Positions 34,560 through 47,462 are shown, counted from the first letter of the stretch. The stretch: DNA of 64,000 nucleotides from Tiliqua scincoides (GCF_035046505.1 NC_089822.1:270525054-270589053); one strand, 5' to 3'. The notes: generated from the sequence alone by a model not told the origin. Numbers and translations are program-made.

Positions 34560-35205
34560 TAATGATCCCAAGCATAGAATTGGCCAATGTGCATAGACCA
34601 CATTGGCCAATGTGCATGACTTTACACTTACTGACATTGAAGCGCATCTGTCATTTTGCTGCCCATTCTGCCAGTCTGGAGAGTTCCTTCTGGAGCTCCT
34701 CACAATCACTTCTGGTCTTCAGCACTAGGAAAAGTTTGGTGTCATCTGCAAACTTAGCCACTTCACTGCTCAACCCTGTCTCCAGGTCATTTATGAAGAG
34801 GTTGAAAAGCACTGGTCCCAGGACAGATCCTTGGGGCACACCGCTTTTCACCTCTCTCCATTGTGAAAATTGCCCATTGACACCCACTCTCTGCTTCCTG
34901 GCCTCCAACCAGTTCTCAATCCACGAGAGGACCTGTCCTCTAATTCCCTGACTGTGGAGCTTTTTCAGTAGCCTTTGGTGAGGGACCGTGTCAAACGCCT
35001 TCTGAAAGTCCAGATATATAATGTCCATGGGTTCTCCCGCATCCACATGCCTGTTGACCTTTTCAAAGAATTCTATAAGGTTCGTGAGGCAAGACTTACC
35101 CTTACAGAAGCCAGCCTGGTTCTCCCTCAGCAAGGCTTGTTCATCTACGTGTTTTTAAGATATTTTTTTCTCTTAATGTTTCTGGCCATAAACTCCTCAA
35201 GATCA
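34560..35205 (-). mobile_element. CR1 fragment in the palindrome spacer
   Basis: Antisense CR1 reverse transcriptase region (FCKGKSCLTNLI, YLDFQKAFDTVPH, FADDTKLF) with an internal deletion joining it to an upstream coding stretch near 35,150. It begins about 30 bases after the V2R stop codon, so the V2R 3' untranslated region is short or runs into it. It is not mirrored in the right arm. Confidence 0.85.
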
Positions 35206-35215
35206 TCCTTGGCCC

Positions 35216-35622
35216 TGTTACAAGGCCAATCAGCCACTCAAATGAGCAACTCAGAATGACTCGGTACACAGGGATGAAGGTTCACAGGCTTTTATTTGAA
35301 TTGTATACAGTTGGTCCACGGGACTCATGTCCAAATCATGGACCCCGTCTGAACGCTGGTCCTTAACTTTTATACCACACAATCCTTTGTCTGAAAATCT
35401 AGACTTCTCATTCACTGAAGGTTTGACTTCATAATTGGGGCTAATTCTTCATCGGATGCAGATAAGATACAATTTACATACAAGATGGAAAATAGGTGGG
35501 CAACAAGTGAGCAAAACCATTGATTGGCTCTTATTTACATACAGGTGTGGTTTCATCTTAACACTTTGCCAAAATTACACAATTTCCAAAAGTTCCCAAA
35601 ACCAGTAGGGTTAGCTGTAACA
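35216..35622 (-). mobile_element. LTR fossil in the spacer
   Basis: The ends are TGTTACA and TGTAACA. On the minus strand there are a TATAAAAG box and an AATAAA signal in LTR order. No flanking duplication was found, so the limits are provisional. Retrovirus-like, old, no internal coding region seen. Confidence 0.42.
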
Positions 35623-35995
35623 TTATTCCATCCAGCACTGACCCTCACTCACATTTATCAATCTAACTAGGGACCTCTTTGAGAAAATAGGTTTTCATAC
35701 TATCCTCATTAAAGAGAACACACAAACACTTAAACATGGGTGTGAAGACCTTAATTTGACAGAACTTCTAACCCATTTATAATTCAAATTCTTCCTAATT
35801 CTATATAACTATTGTGATTAGTTACTTTGAGTACATGTATTGAGGGCTCTATAGTGGTGTATATAAGTGACTTTTCATATATTTTAACATAAAACAAGTC
35901 AAATAGTACTCTGCATATGTGATTTCTGTTTAACAAATTCTCAGACATTACATGTCAAGCAAACTGTTTGTGGCAACCCTCTTTCTCTTTGCACC

Positions 35996-36044
<49 letters not shown>

Positions 36045-36170
36045 TCTTGGCAGACACCTGCAGAAACATTAGTTAGATAACCAGGACCATCCTTAAGAAA
36101 AAGTCCTTTGTATGAATGTCAAATTCATAATATAGGAATAATTAGGAATTATTATTGTATTTTTTTGTAT
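35623..36170. other. AT-rich spacer with (TAA)n microsatellite
   Basis: No gene is recognised. A (TAA)n run lies at about 35,998-36,041. This belongs to the central part that is not mirrored between the arms. Confidence 0.6.
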
Positions 36171-36334
36171 TGGCAACCTTCAGTCTCGAAAGACTATGGT
36201 ATCGCGCTCTGAAAGGTGGTTCTGGCACAGCGTCTAGTGTGGCTGAAAAGGCCAATCCGGGAGTGACAATCCCTTCCACACCGGGAGCAAGTGCAGTCTG
36301 TCCCTGGTCTGTCTCCCTGGCTATGGGCCTTCCT
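36171..36334 (-). mobile_element. 3' end of an unassigned LINE, followed by (TTA)n
   Basis: It matches the 3' end of the LINE at 51,820-52,524 (GGCAACCTTCAGTCTCG followed by the last coding stretch, antisense). It is cut off by a (TTA)n run at about 36,335-36,403. Confidence 0.75.
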
Positions 36335-36336
36335 TC

Positions 36337-36405
<69 letters not shown>

Positions 36406-36824
36406 GCCACCAGACATTCCAGTTCCCCCATCTTAGCTTCGAGACTGGGCATTTGCCTGCATGGGATCCTATTCTATAGTCCCAGGAGACCCACAGGACT
36501 TCAGGCGGCCTACAAAGAGGTAGGGAAACATATTACCTCAAGGCCCGCCTGATCATGCCCACCACCAATGGATATAGGATGTCCAGGGCGCAGCTACACC
36601 CATACCAGTGGTGAGGTATAGGATCAGGACATCAAACTAAAGAATTAATGGCTATGGCAAGCCCAGTGCCATTGTACATTCGCTATTGCCGATCCAATCT
36701 ATTTCATGACATCAGGAAAGAGAGGTTTGTTCTAACAGTATCTAAGCTGCTACGTTCCTAAGACAAATTCCCAACACAGTGTTCAGTGTGCCGATCTTTG
36801 ATGGTCAGACCTGAAATAAAATGC

Positions 36825-39800
36825 TCAGGCACTATCTTTTGCTTTCATTATTAGCTGCTCCTTGGTGTTCAGATCTGGCCTCAGTGCTGCATGGCGAATC
36901 AGGGTTCAAAACAATCTCAGCAGACTTAGAATTGTGGTTATCTTCAAGCTTTATTCATTGCCAGCAATGGGCTTCTCTTGGTGGTTCAAAATGGGGAACA
37001 CAGAGAGCTGTGGTCTCTCAGTGTCCCAGAGAAAAAGCAAACTTCCCATAGGTGTACATTGTTTAAATAGTAATTTGACTTCTTTGTCTCTAAATCTCAC
37101 ACTCTCATTCGCTAGAAATTAATTAGCTCGTTTTACAGACATTTGGTTGGCTAGGTTGAGCTGACCAATAAGAAAAATAGAAATTTGCATAAACATGTCC
37201 AGAGGCGGCACTGTTCACCCAATTATTACTGTCTTTGCCTGTCTCTGCTTATTCTTCTATTGGCCTGACCTTGACCATCTCTTTAACATTCTTAGTACCA
37301 GGCTTCATAGGGGCTGTGTGCCAGCATTGTTTAAACTAAGTTTTCTCTTATATGTGTACTTTAGGAGATGTTAGCAAGGTATAGTAGTAAACATATATTT
37401 ATTCTGTACAGGGAAACTAACTTTTAAATAAAGATTTCCTTTTTAGAACTCTTTTCCTATTTATTTTAATTAAACTTAACTTTTTCTGTCAGCTTTTAGG
37501 AGCTTCATTAATGTTTTGCTGACCAGTGGACTTTCAAGAATGTTGGCCAATTAAACAACTTCATAGACAATTTATTACTCATTATGCAGGTGTTTCTCTT
37601 ATCTTAGAGACACAATGTTAGTTAGCTGGACTTGATTTACAAATGTCCTCATTAGTGAGACTAGATTAATGGCTGCTTAGCTCAAACTTTCTTAAAATGA
37701 TTTGAGTTATGTCTCTTTCATGGTACTAAGAGATAAGTTCTTTAAATTATCTCATTTCCTGGCCTGTGCATCTTTGACTTCTCATTATTTTCAAATCTCC
37801 TTATGAGTTATGTTTCAGTTAAAACATCAAACAAGACTTTGAATCTTACAGAATTGGAATGTACTCCAACTAACTTTTATTCTTAACCTATTAAATTCAC
37901 TTAAAATACCATACTTGTACTTTAAAGAATAGCTTCAGTAATTATTAAAGCTATTTTCCTGGTTTAATTATGTCCAAATTGCTCCTTTTGTCCAGTTTGA
38001 CTTCCAAGCTTTTGGGGGGGTGTTCTCTGTTCAGCCTGGCTCCATTTATCAATTCAATTAACTTCTTGACAACTGGATCATTCTGAACTCATCATTCTGG
38101 CAGGCTGCCAAGAGCAACACCCTTCAGGACTGCCTGACCAGCTTCCACTCTCTGTCCTCTGAGCATACCCCTAAATTTGCCTTTGTTTATTTGTGAAATG
38201 CTTAAAACACTCAAGCTTATAGCATTTGATATGTTCTTAAGCATTATTGTGTACTTTATTTGTTTATTTGGCTAAAAAGGGAATCTTGTTGAATCACATT
38301 CTAACATTCACCTTAGCTTGTCCTATTGCATACTATTAAAACTGTACAAAATACAACTTTTGCTAATTAGCCACTCATCTTGACATATCAGTTCCTTTGG
38401 CAGTTTGCCTGGACATTCCTTAAAACTGGATATTCCTTTAGCTGGGGTCCTCTCTAATTATTTGCTAGCTGTCAAATAGCACTTTAATTGGACTGATTTA
38501 TTGGACTAGCCAATAATTTCACCTACTTCCAACTGTCTCAAACAGAGAGAGGGCAGAAATGTATCCTGCTGTTTGTCTTATGGGATCATATATATAAACC
38601 TAACTAATTTACTCATAACATTGCATGAACAAGCATTTGCATAAATGATTAGTTTCAGCATTAGTAAACATGAGTAAACATTTAGCATTAAGTTACTTAC
38701 AGTGGCCTGTTGCACAAACAGACCCTCTCAGAAAGAAAGAGAGCAAAGTTGCTTCTCTGGGCCTGCTTGAGCAGAAGGCTGCTTCTGAGCAAACATATAT
38801 TTTCTCCTTACATAACATAACATTTGGTTCATAAGCACTATTCAGCATTGATACATCTTGGCATCATACATACATTTGAACAAAACATCATGACATTTTA
38901 CTGTATTTCCTTCTGGCCTAAGTTTGGCTTCTCCCTTTGGCCTTGCCTTATCAGCACAATGAAGTAGCATTTGGGGAAAAAGCTGCAGCCCAGCAGGCCA
39001 GCACTAGAGGCCAGGATGGAGAAGACCTGCACAGCCACTGTGTGCTTCCCCTTCGTCCTCAGGTAGGCGGGCACAAAGGCCACCCAGACGCTGCAGAAGA
39101 CCAGCATGCTGAAGGTGAGCAGCTTGGCCTCGTTGAAGGCCCCAGGCAGCCGCCTGGCCAGGAAGACCCCTGTGAAGCAGACGGCGGCCAGGAAGCCCAG
39201 GTAGCCCAAAGCGCCGTAGAACAGGGAGACGGACCACGCGTTGCACTACAGGATGATTTGGCCGGGCTGGGAGTGCCTGTCGGAGTCTGGGAAGGGTGGA
39301 GAGATTCCCAGCCAGGCGGTGCAGAGGCCGAGCTGGACAGCGGAGCACAAGAGGATGATGGCGTTGGCCAAGCCCTTCCCCAGCCACCTCCGCATCCTGC
39401 TTCCTGGTTTGGTGGCCATGAAGGCCACCACCACGGTGACGGTCTTGGCCAAGACAGAAGAGAGGGCCAGGGAGAAGATGATGCTGAAGGCCGTTTGGCG
39501 GAGGAGGCAGGTCACCCTCCTTGGCCGGCCGATGAACAGAAAGGAGGACAAAAAGGAGAGCAGGAGGGAGGCGAGGAGGACGTAGGAGAGGTCCCGGTTG
39601 TTGGCCTTGACTACTGGAGTCTCACGGTGCTTGATGAAGGCTCCTAACACTAAACCCGTGGTTAGGGAGAAGAGGAGGGCGAAAGACGCCAGAAGGGCCC
39701 CCAGATAGTCTTCGTAGGACAGGAAAGTTATGACTTTGGGGACACACTGAGTCTGGGTCTTGTTTGGATGCTGGTCTTCCAGACACTTGTCGCAATGATC

Positions 39801-41193
39801 TGCATCTGAAATGAAAAAAAGTGTCTCCAATATAATCTAATCTGCCTTACATCCCATAATAGTCTGTCAGCCCAATCCTCTCTTCCCCCCCCATTGGTAC
39901 AGCCATGCCAGAAACACCCACAATGTATCTAGCTTGAGCGGGGGGGGGGTCCGATAACTCTGCCCTCCCTTCGCTCCCCCCTCCGGCCCCATTCCTCCCT
40001 GCCCTTACCCCCTCCCCCCTCCCACTGGCTGACCTGCTCCAGCAGGCCTCAGCCACACACACAGGAAGGCTCCATCCTTCCCACAGGTGCTCTGGCCATG
40101 CGCTACTCAGCACACCAGCAGTCACCAGTGGAACACACATTCTGCTGGGCCCAGGACTGAGCCTCGTGTCTGACTTCATTCCACGAACACTGTTGCAGGT
40201 GAGCACTTCTGCAAGAGACCTCAACTGATCCAGGCTGGGGGAGTCCTTGGCTTCCGACAACGTGCAGTGGAGAGAAGGGAGGGTGACATTCCGTGGAAGG
40301 AGACAGGACTGAAGTGCAGAGAGGCAGGTTCAATTGTCACAGTGCCTGAAAGCGACCCTCAGGACTGGGATCAGGGCTGGTCTGTGCATGTCAACCGAGG
40401 CAGTCACTCTAGGCACAGCTGGGCAGGGGTCACCACCTCTGCCTCCCCCTCCTTCCACTCCCGGGATTGAGAAGCAGGAAGGAAATGGAAGAGGAATGCG
40501 GAGGAGCGAACAACAGAGAAGGCACTGAAGCTCCCCACTCTCCTCTCCTCCCGCTCCAGGGCCTGGAAAAGGCAGGGGCAAGTGGGGCTGCAGAGGACCA
40601 CACAGAGGGTGGGGCATCAGGTGGGAGGGCAGCACTCGGAAGGCTGCCTCAGAGGCTGGGGGTCCCGCCTGGCCCTGGTCTGGAGCACAAAGCACTGGGG
40701 ATGGACGGACAGGCAGAGGCAGGTTGACGTACTGGCCAAAGAGAACCCAACCAACCTCCTACTGCCGTGTCACTTATTTAGGAAGGTTTCGCGGACAGAC
40801 AGTAATGCAGTTTGAACCACAGGGAGAGCCTGCAGCTGGCTGTGTCCAGTCCTGCCCCCACTTCTCCCCCCCCCCACCTGCAGACACAGTTTACTGTCTG
40901 GAGTAATTTCTCACTAAGCATTTTGTGAGATAAATGATGGGTATTAAAGGAAGACAAAGCAAGAAGGGCTCTGACTTAAGGACTGTCTGGACACCTCCAC
41001 AGAATGGGTCTGAGTCAACCTTTGCCCCACTCCCCACGAACAGCCCATCGCTCTGGAGCCCCCCACCTTCATGGGAGGAGACGGTCCCTTCTGCACACCG
41101 AGCACACACATAGCAGCACAGCGGCCTTCCTTCCTGAATCATCTTGCTGTATCCCGGGCGGCAGCTGGCGGTACACCTCGACTGAGGCAGGGT
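36825..41193 (-). pseudogene. V2R pseudogene, right arm (exons 5 and 6 only)
   Basis: Exon 5 is at 41,067-41,193 and exon 6 starts at 39,805; both keep their splice signals. Exons 1-4 are absent, removed with the block equivalent to left-arm 23,000-31,090. Exon 6 has an in-frame TAG at 39,246-39,248, where the left arm has CAA. Its coding end is split: PKCYFIVL stops at about 38,955, and the remaining LRPDLNTKEQLIMK lies at 36,825-36,884, beyond a 2.07 kb insertion. The membrane helices before and after the stop are otherwise like the left-arm gene, so decay is recent. Confidence 0.93.
36885..38950 (-). mobile_element. 2.07 kb insertion in right V2R exon 6, LTR-like fossil
   Basis: It is flanked on both sides by TCAG (36,881-36,884 and 38,951-38,954), as expected for a 4-base target duplication. 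The left arm has the uninterrupted site. The element is AT-rich. On the minus strand it ends GCAGCA with an AATAAA signal about 65 bases before the end, as in an LTR, but its other end does not begin with TG. I see no coding region. The classification as a long solo LTR is tentative; that it is an insertion is clear. Confidence 0.6.
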
Positions 41194-41509
41194 CTAAGCT
41201 GGAAGACAAGGTGCGTCAAGGAGAGTCTGTGTGGTGGGGGAGCAGTTGGTCTGTAGCAGTGAGTCACACAGTTGGGGGGACCCAACAGGACCTCGAGTCT
41301 GAGGTTAGCAGGCACCCCAAGATGGTTCTTGAGGCCAGAGCTTGGGGGCAGAATTGGGAAAAGACCCCTCCCTGATCCTCATGGTGATGCTGCACTCCAG
41401 ATCCTGGCTCTCCCAGAAGTTCCACAGAGACATTCAGCAGCATGGGCTCCTGACAAGGTAGGATCCTGTGGGACTCAGGAGGTCAAAGGATAGAGCCCCA
41501 GTGCTGCCA

Positions 41510-41800
41510 CATGATGGACGGGGCAGCAGGGGAGCGAGTAAAGAGAACTCCAACACACACACACCCCTCAGCAGCAGCTCCATTTTTTCCTCAGCGGGCG
41601 TTTTAAAGGGGGCAACTCGACTTGTCCATTAGAGTACTCAAGTGTGACACGGAGGCTTTATGAGACTTTATGAGACTTTTTCACAGGGGCAGGGTGGTGA
41701 CTCGTCGACTCGACTTGAGTCAAGCCGCACTGGGTTTTCCCATCCCTGCAGTCCGTACCTTAGAAAATCCGTGTGACACAGAAAAGTGTCTCTCTGGTGG
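41510..41800. other. Junction replacing an 8 kb block of the left arm
   Basis: Sequence matching left-arm 31,090 ends at about 41,510, and sequence matching left-arm 22,997 begins at about 41,800. The 290 bases between match neither. They hold a CAGGGATGGGAAAA-type end (reverse complement, near 41,740-41,752) that suggests a hAT MITE relic. V2R exons 1-4 are missing at this junction. Confidence 0.7.
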
Positions 41801-42399
41801 AAGGGCAGAAAGTAGGCCTCTGCCCGATGCCGTCTGGGGCCTGGCAGTGTCCGTTTTCTATGCTGTGGGAAAGCAGCTCATTAGCATGCTGAGAAAAGAC
41901 TTTGTGATCTGGAGTTGGGAATGGCTGTGCAGTGGCCTCACTGGGGGGTGCAGGCTGAACCGGGTGATGTGCAGGGGGGGTAGCACCACTAGGCACCCAA
42001 ATTTTTAAAATCTTGATATTTTGGCCTCCTGTACCGTGTGATGCAAACCCTCGTGGCGTCACTATGGCCGTGCCAAGAACCAGCTGGCAAAGAAACTAGG
42101 GGTCCAATCCTTTCCAATTTTCCAGTGCTGGTGCTGCTGGGCCAAAGGGATGTGCACTGCTTCCTGCGTAGGGGGAGCAGTCACAGAGGCCTCCTTAAGG
42201 TATGGGAACATTTGTTCCCTTACCTCGGGGCTGCACTGCGACTGCACCAGTGCTGGAGAGTTGGATAGGATGGGGCCCTAGCTCTGCACAGTTTAAATTC
42301 CCTCAGGGACACCTTGATTGCTGAGGGACTTTTCCTGTGCTTTCTATATGGGAGGAGGAGTGAGTTGCCAGCTAGTTGCACAGCCTTCTCCAAGCTTCA

Positions 42400-43040
42400 G
42401 CTGGATTGCAGCTCCTGCTGGGAGAAAGGTATAAAACAGTACTCCAAGCGGGAGGGGGTGTGACTGCCTAATCCTTCCCCTCATGGATGCCAATTGAGCC
42501 AGACAGAAGGAAGACTTGTGCAGATTCTGTAAGAGATGCTGTACTGGAATCACAGAAGATCTGGCGAGGAGATAGGATGTGGTGTCTGCAGCGGCCCTCT
42601 GCTGTGGTGTATCTGGAGAATATGGGGTTAAGGTCTGGGCTTTCAGCAGAGGGTGTTCTGCACAGCTGCAGCCACTAGAGGCAATGTGGTCTTCAGGGAT
42701 ACAAACAGCACCTGATGCAGGAAGAGTTTGTGAGTTGTAGTTGGAGACAGAGTGGAGGAGGGAGAGGAGACTTGCTGGCTGAATGGACTGGCTTTCTGGC
42801 TAAACTGGCCTGTTGACTCACAGACTGATTTACGGCTCTACTTATCAGACGGACTCTCTGGCTAACTGACTTTCCAGCACACTAACTCACGGACTGGCAA
42901 ACAAGCAACTTCCTGGAACACCTCATGGACTGGCGGACAAACACTGAACTGGCACCCTGACTAACGGACTAATCCAACAGAGACTGCTGAGTGGTGGAGA
43001 GCTGAGGCGGTGCTGCTGTATCCGAAAGGGCTGCTGCTTG
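42400..43040 (+). repeat. Unclassified repeat, right-arm copy
   Basis: Mirror of 21,780-22,440. In this orientation it reads through a GCACAGCTGCAGCCACT stretch and a TATA-like region, then many GGACTGG-like units. No coding region is recognised. Confidence 0.4.
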
Positions 43041-43329
43041 AAGGAAGGACCCTGCAGACTCACAGGCAAGCCAGCCACCTCCTAGTCTCCTTCTGGCTTG
43101 GTGCTGGGGTACAGGGGTAGTTTTTGCAGGCCGCTAGATCTAGCTGTGGCTAAGCTGGGGGAACTAACTAGTTCTTTAGGCAAAACTCAGAACAGGAGTT
43201 TGGCGAAGCAGATGCTTACCTGGGTGAGTGCTGGGATTTAGTAAGTTTGAGGAAGCTGCTTTTATTATTTTTATTCTGCTGTGTTCTGTATTCCTGTCTA
43301 AATGCCTGACTTTTACATGCAACCTGATT

Positions 43330-45720
43330 TAATACAGGCATTCCCTGCTTTCTGATGGCTTGTTTTTTGACGATTCACTCTTTCCGCTCATTTCAATTCT
43401 ACCCAGAAGTCATTCAGTCAGTGCCTGCTCTGCTCTTTCAACCTCTCTCTGCTGTTCTGAAGGCTAAAATTGCCTCCTCCATGTTGGTTTGCAGATGACG
43501 TGGTGATTCAACTGGGCTGTTTGTGTACAGCTTGAGTTGCTAGCAGATGCAAGGGACGGCTGGGGGTGCGTTGTGACCATCCTCCCTGTGGTGGCTGGTT
43601 GGCTTCTCTCTCAGGCCCGGAACCCACTGGCTGTTTTCATCCTCCTTTGTGGCCCCATTTTAGGAATAGGGATTTTTCCTAGCACTGGGCGGTGACAGCA
43701 CTGCCTGACCTTGGGTCGTCCCCTCTCCCAGCTCCATCTGTGCTTCCTCTGCCAGAGACTTGTACGTAGGGAGGTTTCTTAGTGTCAACACCTCAACATG
43801 AAAAGATCTCTCTGTCCCAACTATTCCTCATCAATCCAAGGACGTTCTTCAATATTGTCTATTGTCAATTGAAGTGATAATAGGCAACACAGCAGTTGAT
43901 TAAAGCAATAATAGGTCATTGTATAAGACAAGGATCATGCAGTAATGGATAAAACAGCTCACACCTCAGTCAAGGCAAAAACAGATAATAATTATAAAAG
44001 CCAAACCCAACACTGACAGCTTCTTTCTAACTCCCTGTGAAATTCAAGAGACTCAGTCCTTTGGTCCTGGGTAGCTGTTGTAAAGGCATGGGATTGTTCT
44101 GGGGGGGAGGGGGAGTGGTTGTCCAGTGGACGAGGGTCACAAGTCAGTGAAGCCCCCGTCTAGGAGGAGAATATTCCTATATCTGGAGCTTCCCATCAGC
44201 ACAAACATTTCAGGGCACAGTGAAGTATGGAAATAATGTGATGACAACCCACAATCCGTAAGCCTTGAAGCTCATCAGAAAACCGCAGAAGTAGCAGGCA
44301 CTCCCAGGTGACAAAATCCAGCATCCCTGGAAATGGCAGATCCCAGCCTGGTTCCTGCAGATGGTGGGAGGGAAAAGAGTCCTTCAGGTGCCCTGGGCCA
44401 GTAGGGGCTTCCTAGGCAGGGACCATCACTGTGAATGGTTCCTGAAAGCAGTGAGGAGCTGCACTTTACAGCTGGTTCCTGTCACTGACCCAGCAGAGTT
44501 CCTGGAACCAGTAGGAATGCTGAGAAGCCTTCAAGGGCCGCCCCATGTATAATGAGCTGCAGTCATCTGGGAAAGAAGTGATCCACTTACTTTTGGTAAG
44601 TGAGCTTTTGGAAACGCAACATAAATGTCTGAAATACATCAATAATGAATGTGGCCAGACTGTCTCTGTCCAAGAGGGGTCACAGCAAGCTTTGAAGGGG
44701 CAGATGGTGCACCATCAGGCATCCAATCAATAAATTTTATGGGGCTGAGGGGAGGTTCTGAAGTCTGCTGATTTGACATTTTGCAACTTCCCACAATACA
44801 AGGCTGTGGTTGGACAACTGGAAGAGTTTGTGCTTGGAGGGGCAGTTCAGAATGTGGGGAGCAGGGGGTATGTCTGACCCTCTGAAGACCCCCCTCAAAG
44901 GGGTTTAATATTCTTTCTCAATCTAACCCTTTCAGTGACTCCCATCCCACCGCCTGCAAATAAGCGCTCTCCATGTCACCTTTCTTCCCCCTTATGTTTT
45001 GTGTTTCTCTTTGTCCTCCTGCCTTTCCAGGAAATCTTTGATAAAACTGAGAGAAGTTCAGAGCAGCCTCACCAAGCTGGTTCTAATGATCTTTAAGTTC
45101 TGGTGCTTATTGATTCATCTCAAAGACATGTGTTTTGTCTCTCTCTTGAGAAGCTTGAAGTGGCTTCCAGGGAGCAAATAGGTTGAAAACAGCAGCAGGT
45201 CAATCAAGAGCAGTGTAGGGAAACCCAGAGCAGGCAAATCTCTCTCTTCCCACCCATCCTCACTGCCCGCCCCCCACTCCCCAGCAGCCAATCATGACTA
45301 AATCAGACAGTTTGTAAAACCCTCTTTGCAGGACCAGACCATGACCAGGCCATACAAGGACCTTGGCCTTGGCCATACTACAGCCTTCACGGGGAGGGGG
45401 GAAGGCATCCCCCAAGGTTGGCACCACCACAGAAAAGTCCCTGATTCCAGCAGATGAACCTCACAGGAGAGGACAACCCTATAACTCAACAACAACACAC
45501 GTTATACGCAGCAATCCCACCCTCTAAGGATGGGGAATTATTATCCCCACATTGTAGATGGGAGGGAGAGAGTGCACGCATGTACAGACCAAGGGACCCT
45601 TTCCTGGCCTCCTCCTCTTCTCCTGTATTCAGCCTGGTATCTTTCAAAAGACACCTCCCATTGGCTCTGGACCCCTCACCCAGCAGGCGTTCCCAATCCT
45701 CCTCTTACCCCGTATGTGGC
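43330..45720. other. Intergenic sequence, no gene recognised
   Basis: Mirror of 18,562-21,096 without the tRNA SINE. Short open frames correspond between arms but show no domain. Confidence 0.5.
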
Positions 45721-45752
45721 TGGGTGGCCTGGAGTTGCTCCTTGTCTTATCA

Positions 45753-45945
45753 CAGCCATTTTCAACCACTGTGCCATGGCACACTGGTGTGCCGTGTGTG
45801 GTCCACAGGTGTGCCACACGAATTTGGGGGAAGGTCATTTATTAATAGGGCCAATGGGAGATGTGAGCACCCACTGGCAGCACGGTGTGCCTTGTCAATT
45901 GTCAAAAACCTGGTGGTGGGCTTGACCATTTTAGTGCCTTGTCAC
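45753..45945. mobile_element. hAT-like element, truncated
   Basis: Right-arm version of the element at 18,335-18,561, joined at its inner end directly to a CR1 fragment. The left arm has about 0.33 kb more at this point. Confidence 0.55.
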
Positions 45946-46412
45946 TTCCCTGCATCTGGCAATCAGAGGCAGCCTGCCTCTAAAACCAAGAGCTTGCACA
46001 TATCTACTATGACTTGTAACCCGTAATGAACTTTTCCTCCAGAAATTTGTCCAATCCCCTCTTAAAGGCAGACAAGATGCCATCACTACTTCTTGTGGCA
46101 AAGAGTTCCACAAACTAATTACATGCTGGGTAAAGAAATATTTTATTTTGTCTGTCCTAACCCTCCCAACACTCAGCTTTTGTGGAAGTCAACCGGTTCT
46201 GGTGTTATGTGAGAGGGAAAAGAGCGTCTCCCTATCCACTCTGTCCATCCCCTGCATGGTTTTGTGTGTCTCAATCATGTCCCCCCTCAGGCGCCTCTTT
46301 TCTAGGCTGAAGAGGCCCAAGCGCTGTAGCCTTTCCTCATAGGGAAGGTGCCCCAGCCCAGTAATCATTTTGGTTGCTCTCTTTTGCACCTTTCCATCTC
46401 CACTGTTCCCAA
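45946..46412 (-). mobile_element. CR1 3' fragment
   Basis: Right-arm counterpart of 17,580-18,165, antisense on the plus strand. It has lost the last part of the 3' tail. Confidence 0.85.
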
Positions 46413-46498
46413 ACGGGCACAGTATATGTTGGATAGTAGAGAGGCAAACAAACAGGACAGGATAATTCAAAAGGCTTCAAAAAAGCTTTTACTATGTT
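46413..46498 (-). mobile_element. LTR fossil remnant
   Basis: The last 86 or so bases of the same LTR as 17,183-17,579. At 46,499 the sequence switches to an L1 relic. Confidence 0.5.
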
Positions 46499-47462
46499 TG
46501 TAACCAATATTTTTTTACTTTGGAACATGTCCACCACATGTGTTAAAAGGTTCCCTCTTGTTTCTTACATTTCCAACAACTACTGGACATACTTTTGTCG
46601 TACCCCTGCCCAGAAGGGCAGCGCCAGTTTGGTAGACAGGGTGGATTCTGTCCAGTGCCACTGAGGCCGAATAAGCAGACACTGAAAGGTGGAAGGCTTT
46701 GAAGGTTCTTTATTTAACAAGACATGTCTGTGACCTTTGAGAGCTTGCACACTCAAATTCAAAGGCAGTTCTCTGGGCTTTTGATGCCCCTTTTATACAT
46801 TTCAGTTGTTATTCAAAACACAATCCCCCAAAAAGGGTGTTAACCTTCCCTGGTAACATTCCACTGACCTTCTCATGCACTCAGCGCCCGCCCCTCTTCA
46901 CTGTCCTCCCCATGGCTCTTGACCCCCACCTTCCAACAGGGAAGTAGTCTGGTTTCGGTCTGCCTGTTGAACATGTCCTGCTATTTCTGTTTTTAGCTAT
47001 GATGATGCTATTGTCTGCGGTTTTTGTTAGTTGTCAGCAAAGGGTCTTTTAATAATAAAATTTGCAAGGCGGCAAGTCTGGAGCTTTTCTCTTAAGCTCA
47101 TACTTTGCCTGTCTTCGTTCTGCCCCTTCCCTCTGTCCTGTATTGATGGTTGTTACAGGTTACTTTGGGAGGAAAGAAGGGGGTCCAAGACAGGTAATTA
47201 GGTAACAGTTTCATACATTTTGGCTAATTTACTTGGTGTCACATACCAGTGATAAATCATCTTATATATATTTTCCTTAATGTTAACATTCAAGAGTAAA
47301 TTTTATTTGTTTTATCCATAGTTTCTCCCATCTGTCCATTGAGAGTTCATGGCCCACATTTTTCTCCCACTGGATAATGCATTCTTTGACCTGTTCATGT
47401 TCTGTTTCAAATTTCAAAAGCAATTTATATATTTTAGATATTACTTGCTCATCTGAGCGACA
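46499..47462 (-). mobile_element. L1 LINE relic interrupted by an LTR fossil
   Basis: The minus strand encodes the C-terminal end of an L1 ORF2 protein in two pieces. The first (47,462 to 47,208) holds ISKIYKLLL, WEKLWIKQIKFT and KLAKMYE. The second (46,595 to 46,499) holds the CWKC and HMWWTC zinc-knuckle motifs. An LTR separates them. This block replaces left-arm 16,150-17,480, including the V2R relic. Confidence 0.8.
46596..47207 (-). mobile_element. Solo LTR fossil nested in L1
   Basis: About 612 bases with TG...CA-type ends (on the minus strand, TGTTACC and TACGACA) and an AATAAA signal near the 3' end. The four bases on each side differ by one. Retrovirus-like, old, no internal region. 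Confidence 0.55.

Noticed and set aside
35998-36403. Trinucleotide runs as CRISPR or regulatory arrays
   Set aside because: They are plain (TAA)n and (TTA)n microsatellites, the second following a LINE end.
39246-39830. Right V2R exon 6 as a functional short receptor
   Set aside because: The frame ends in the middle of the membrane domain and exons 1-4 are absent.
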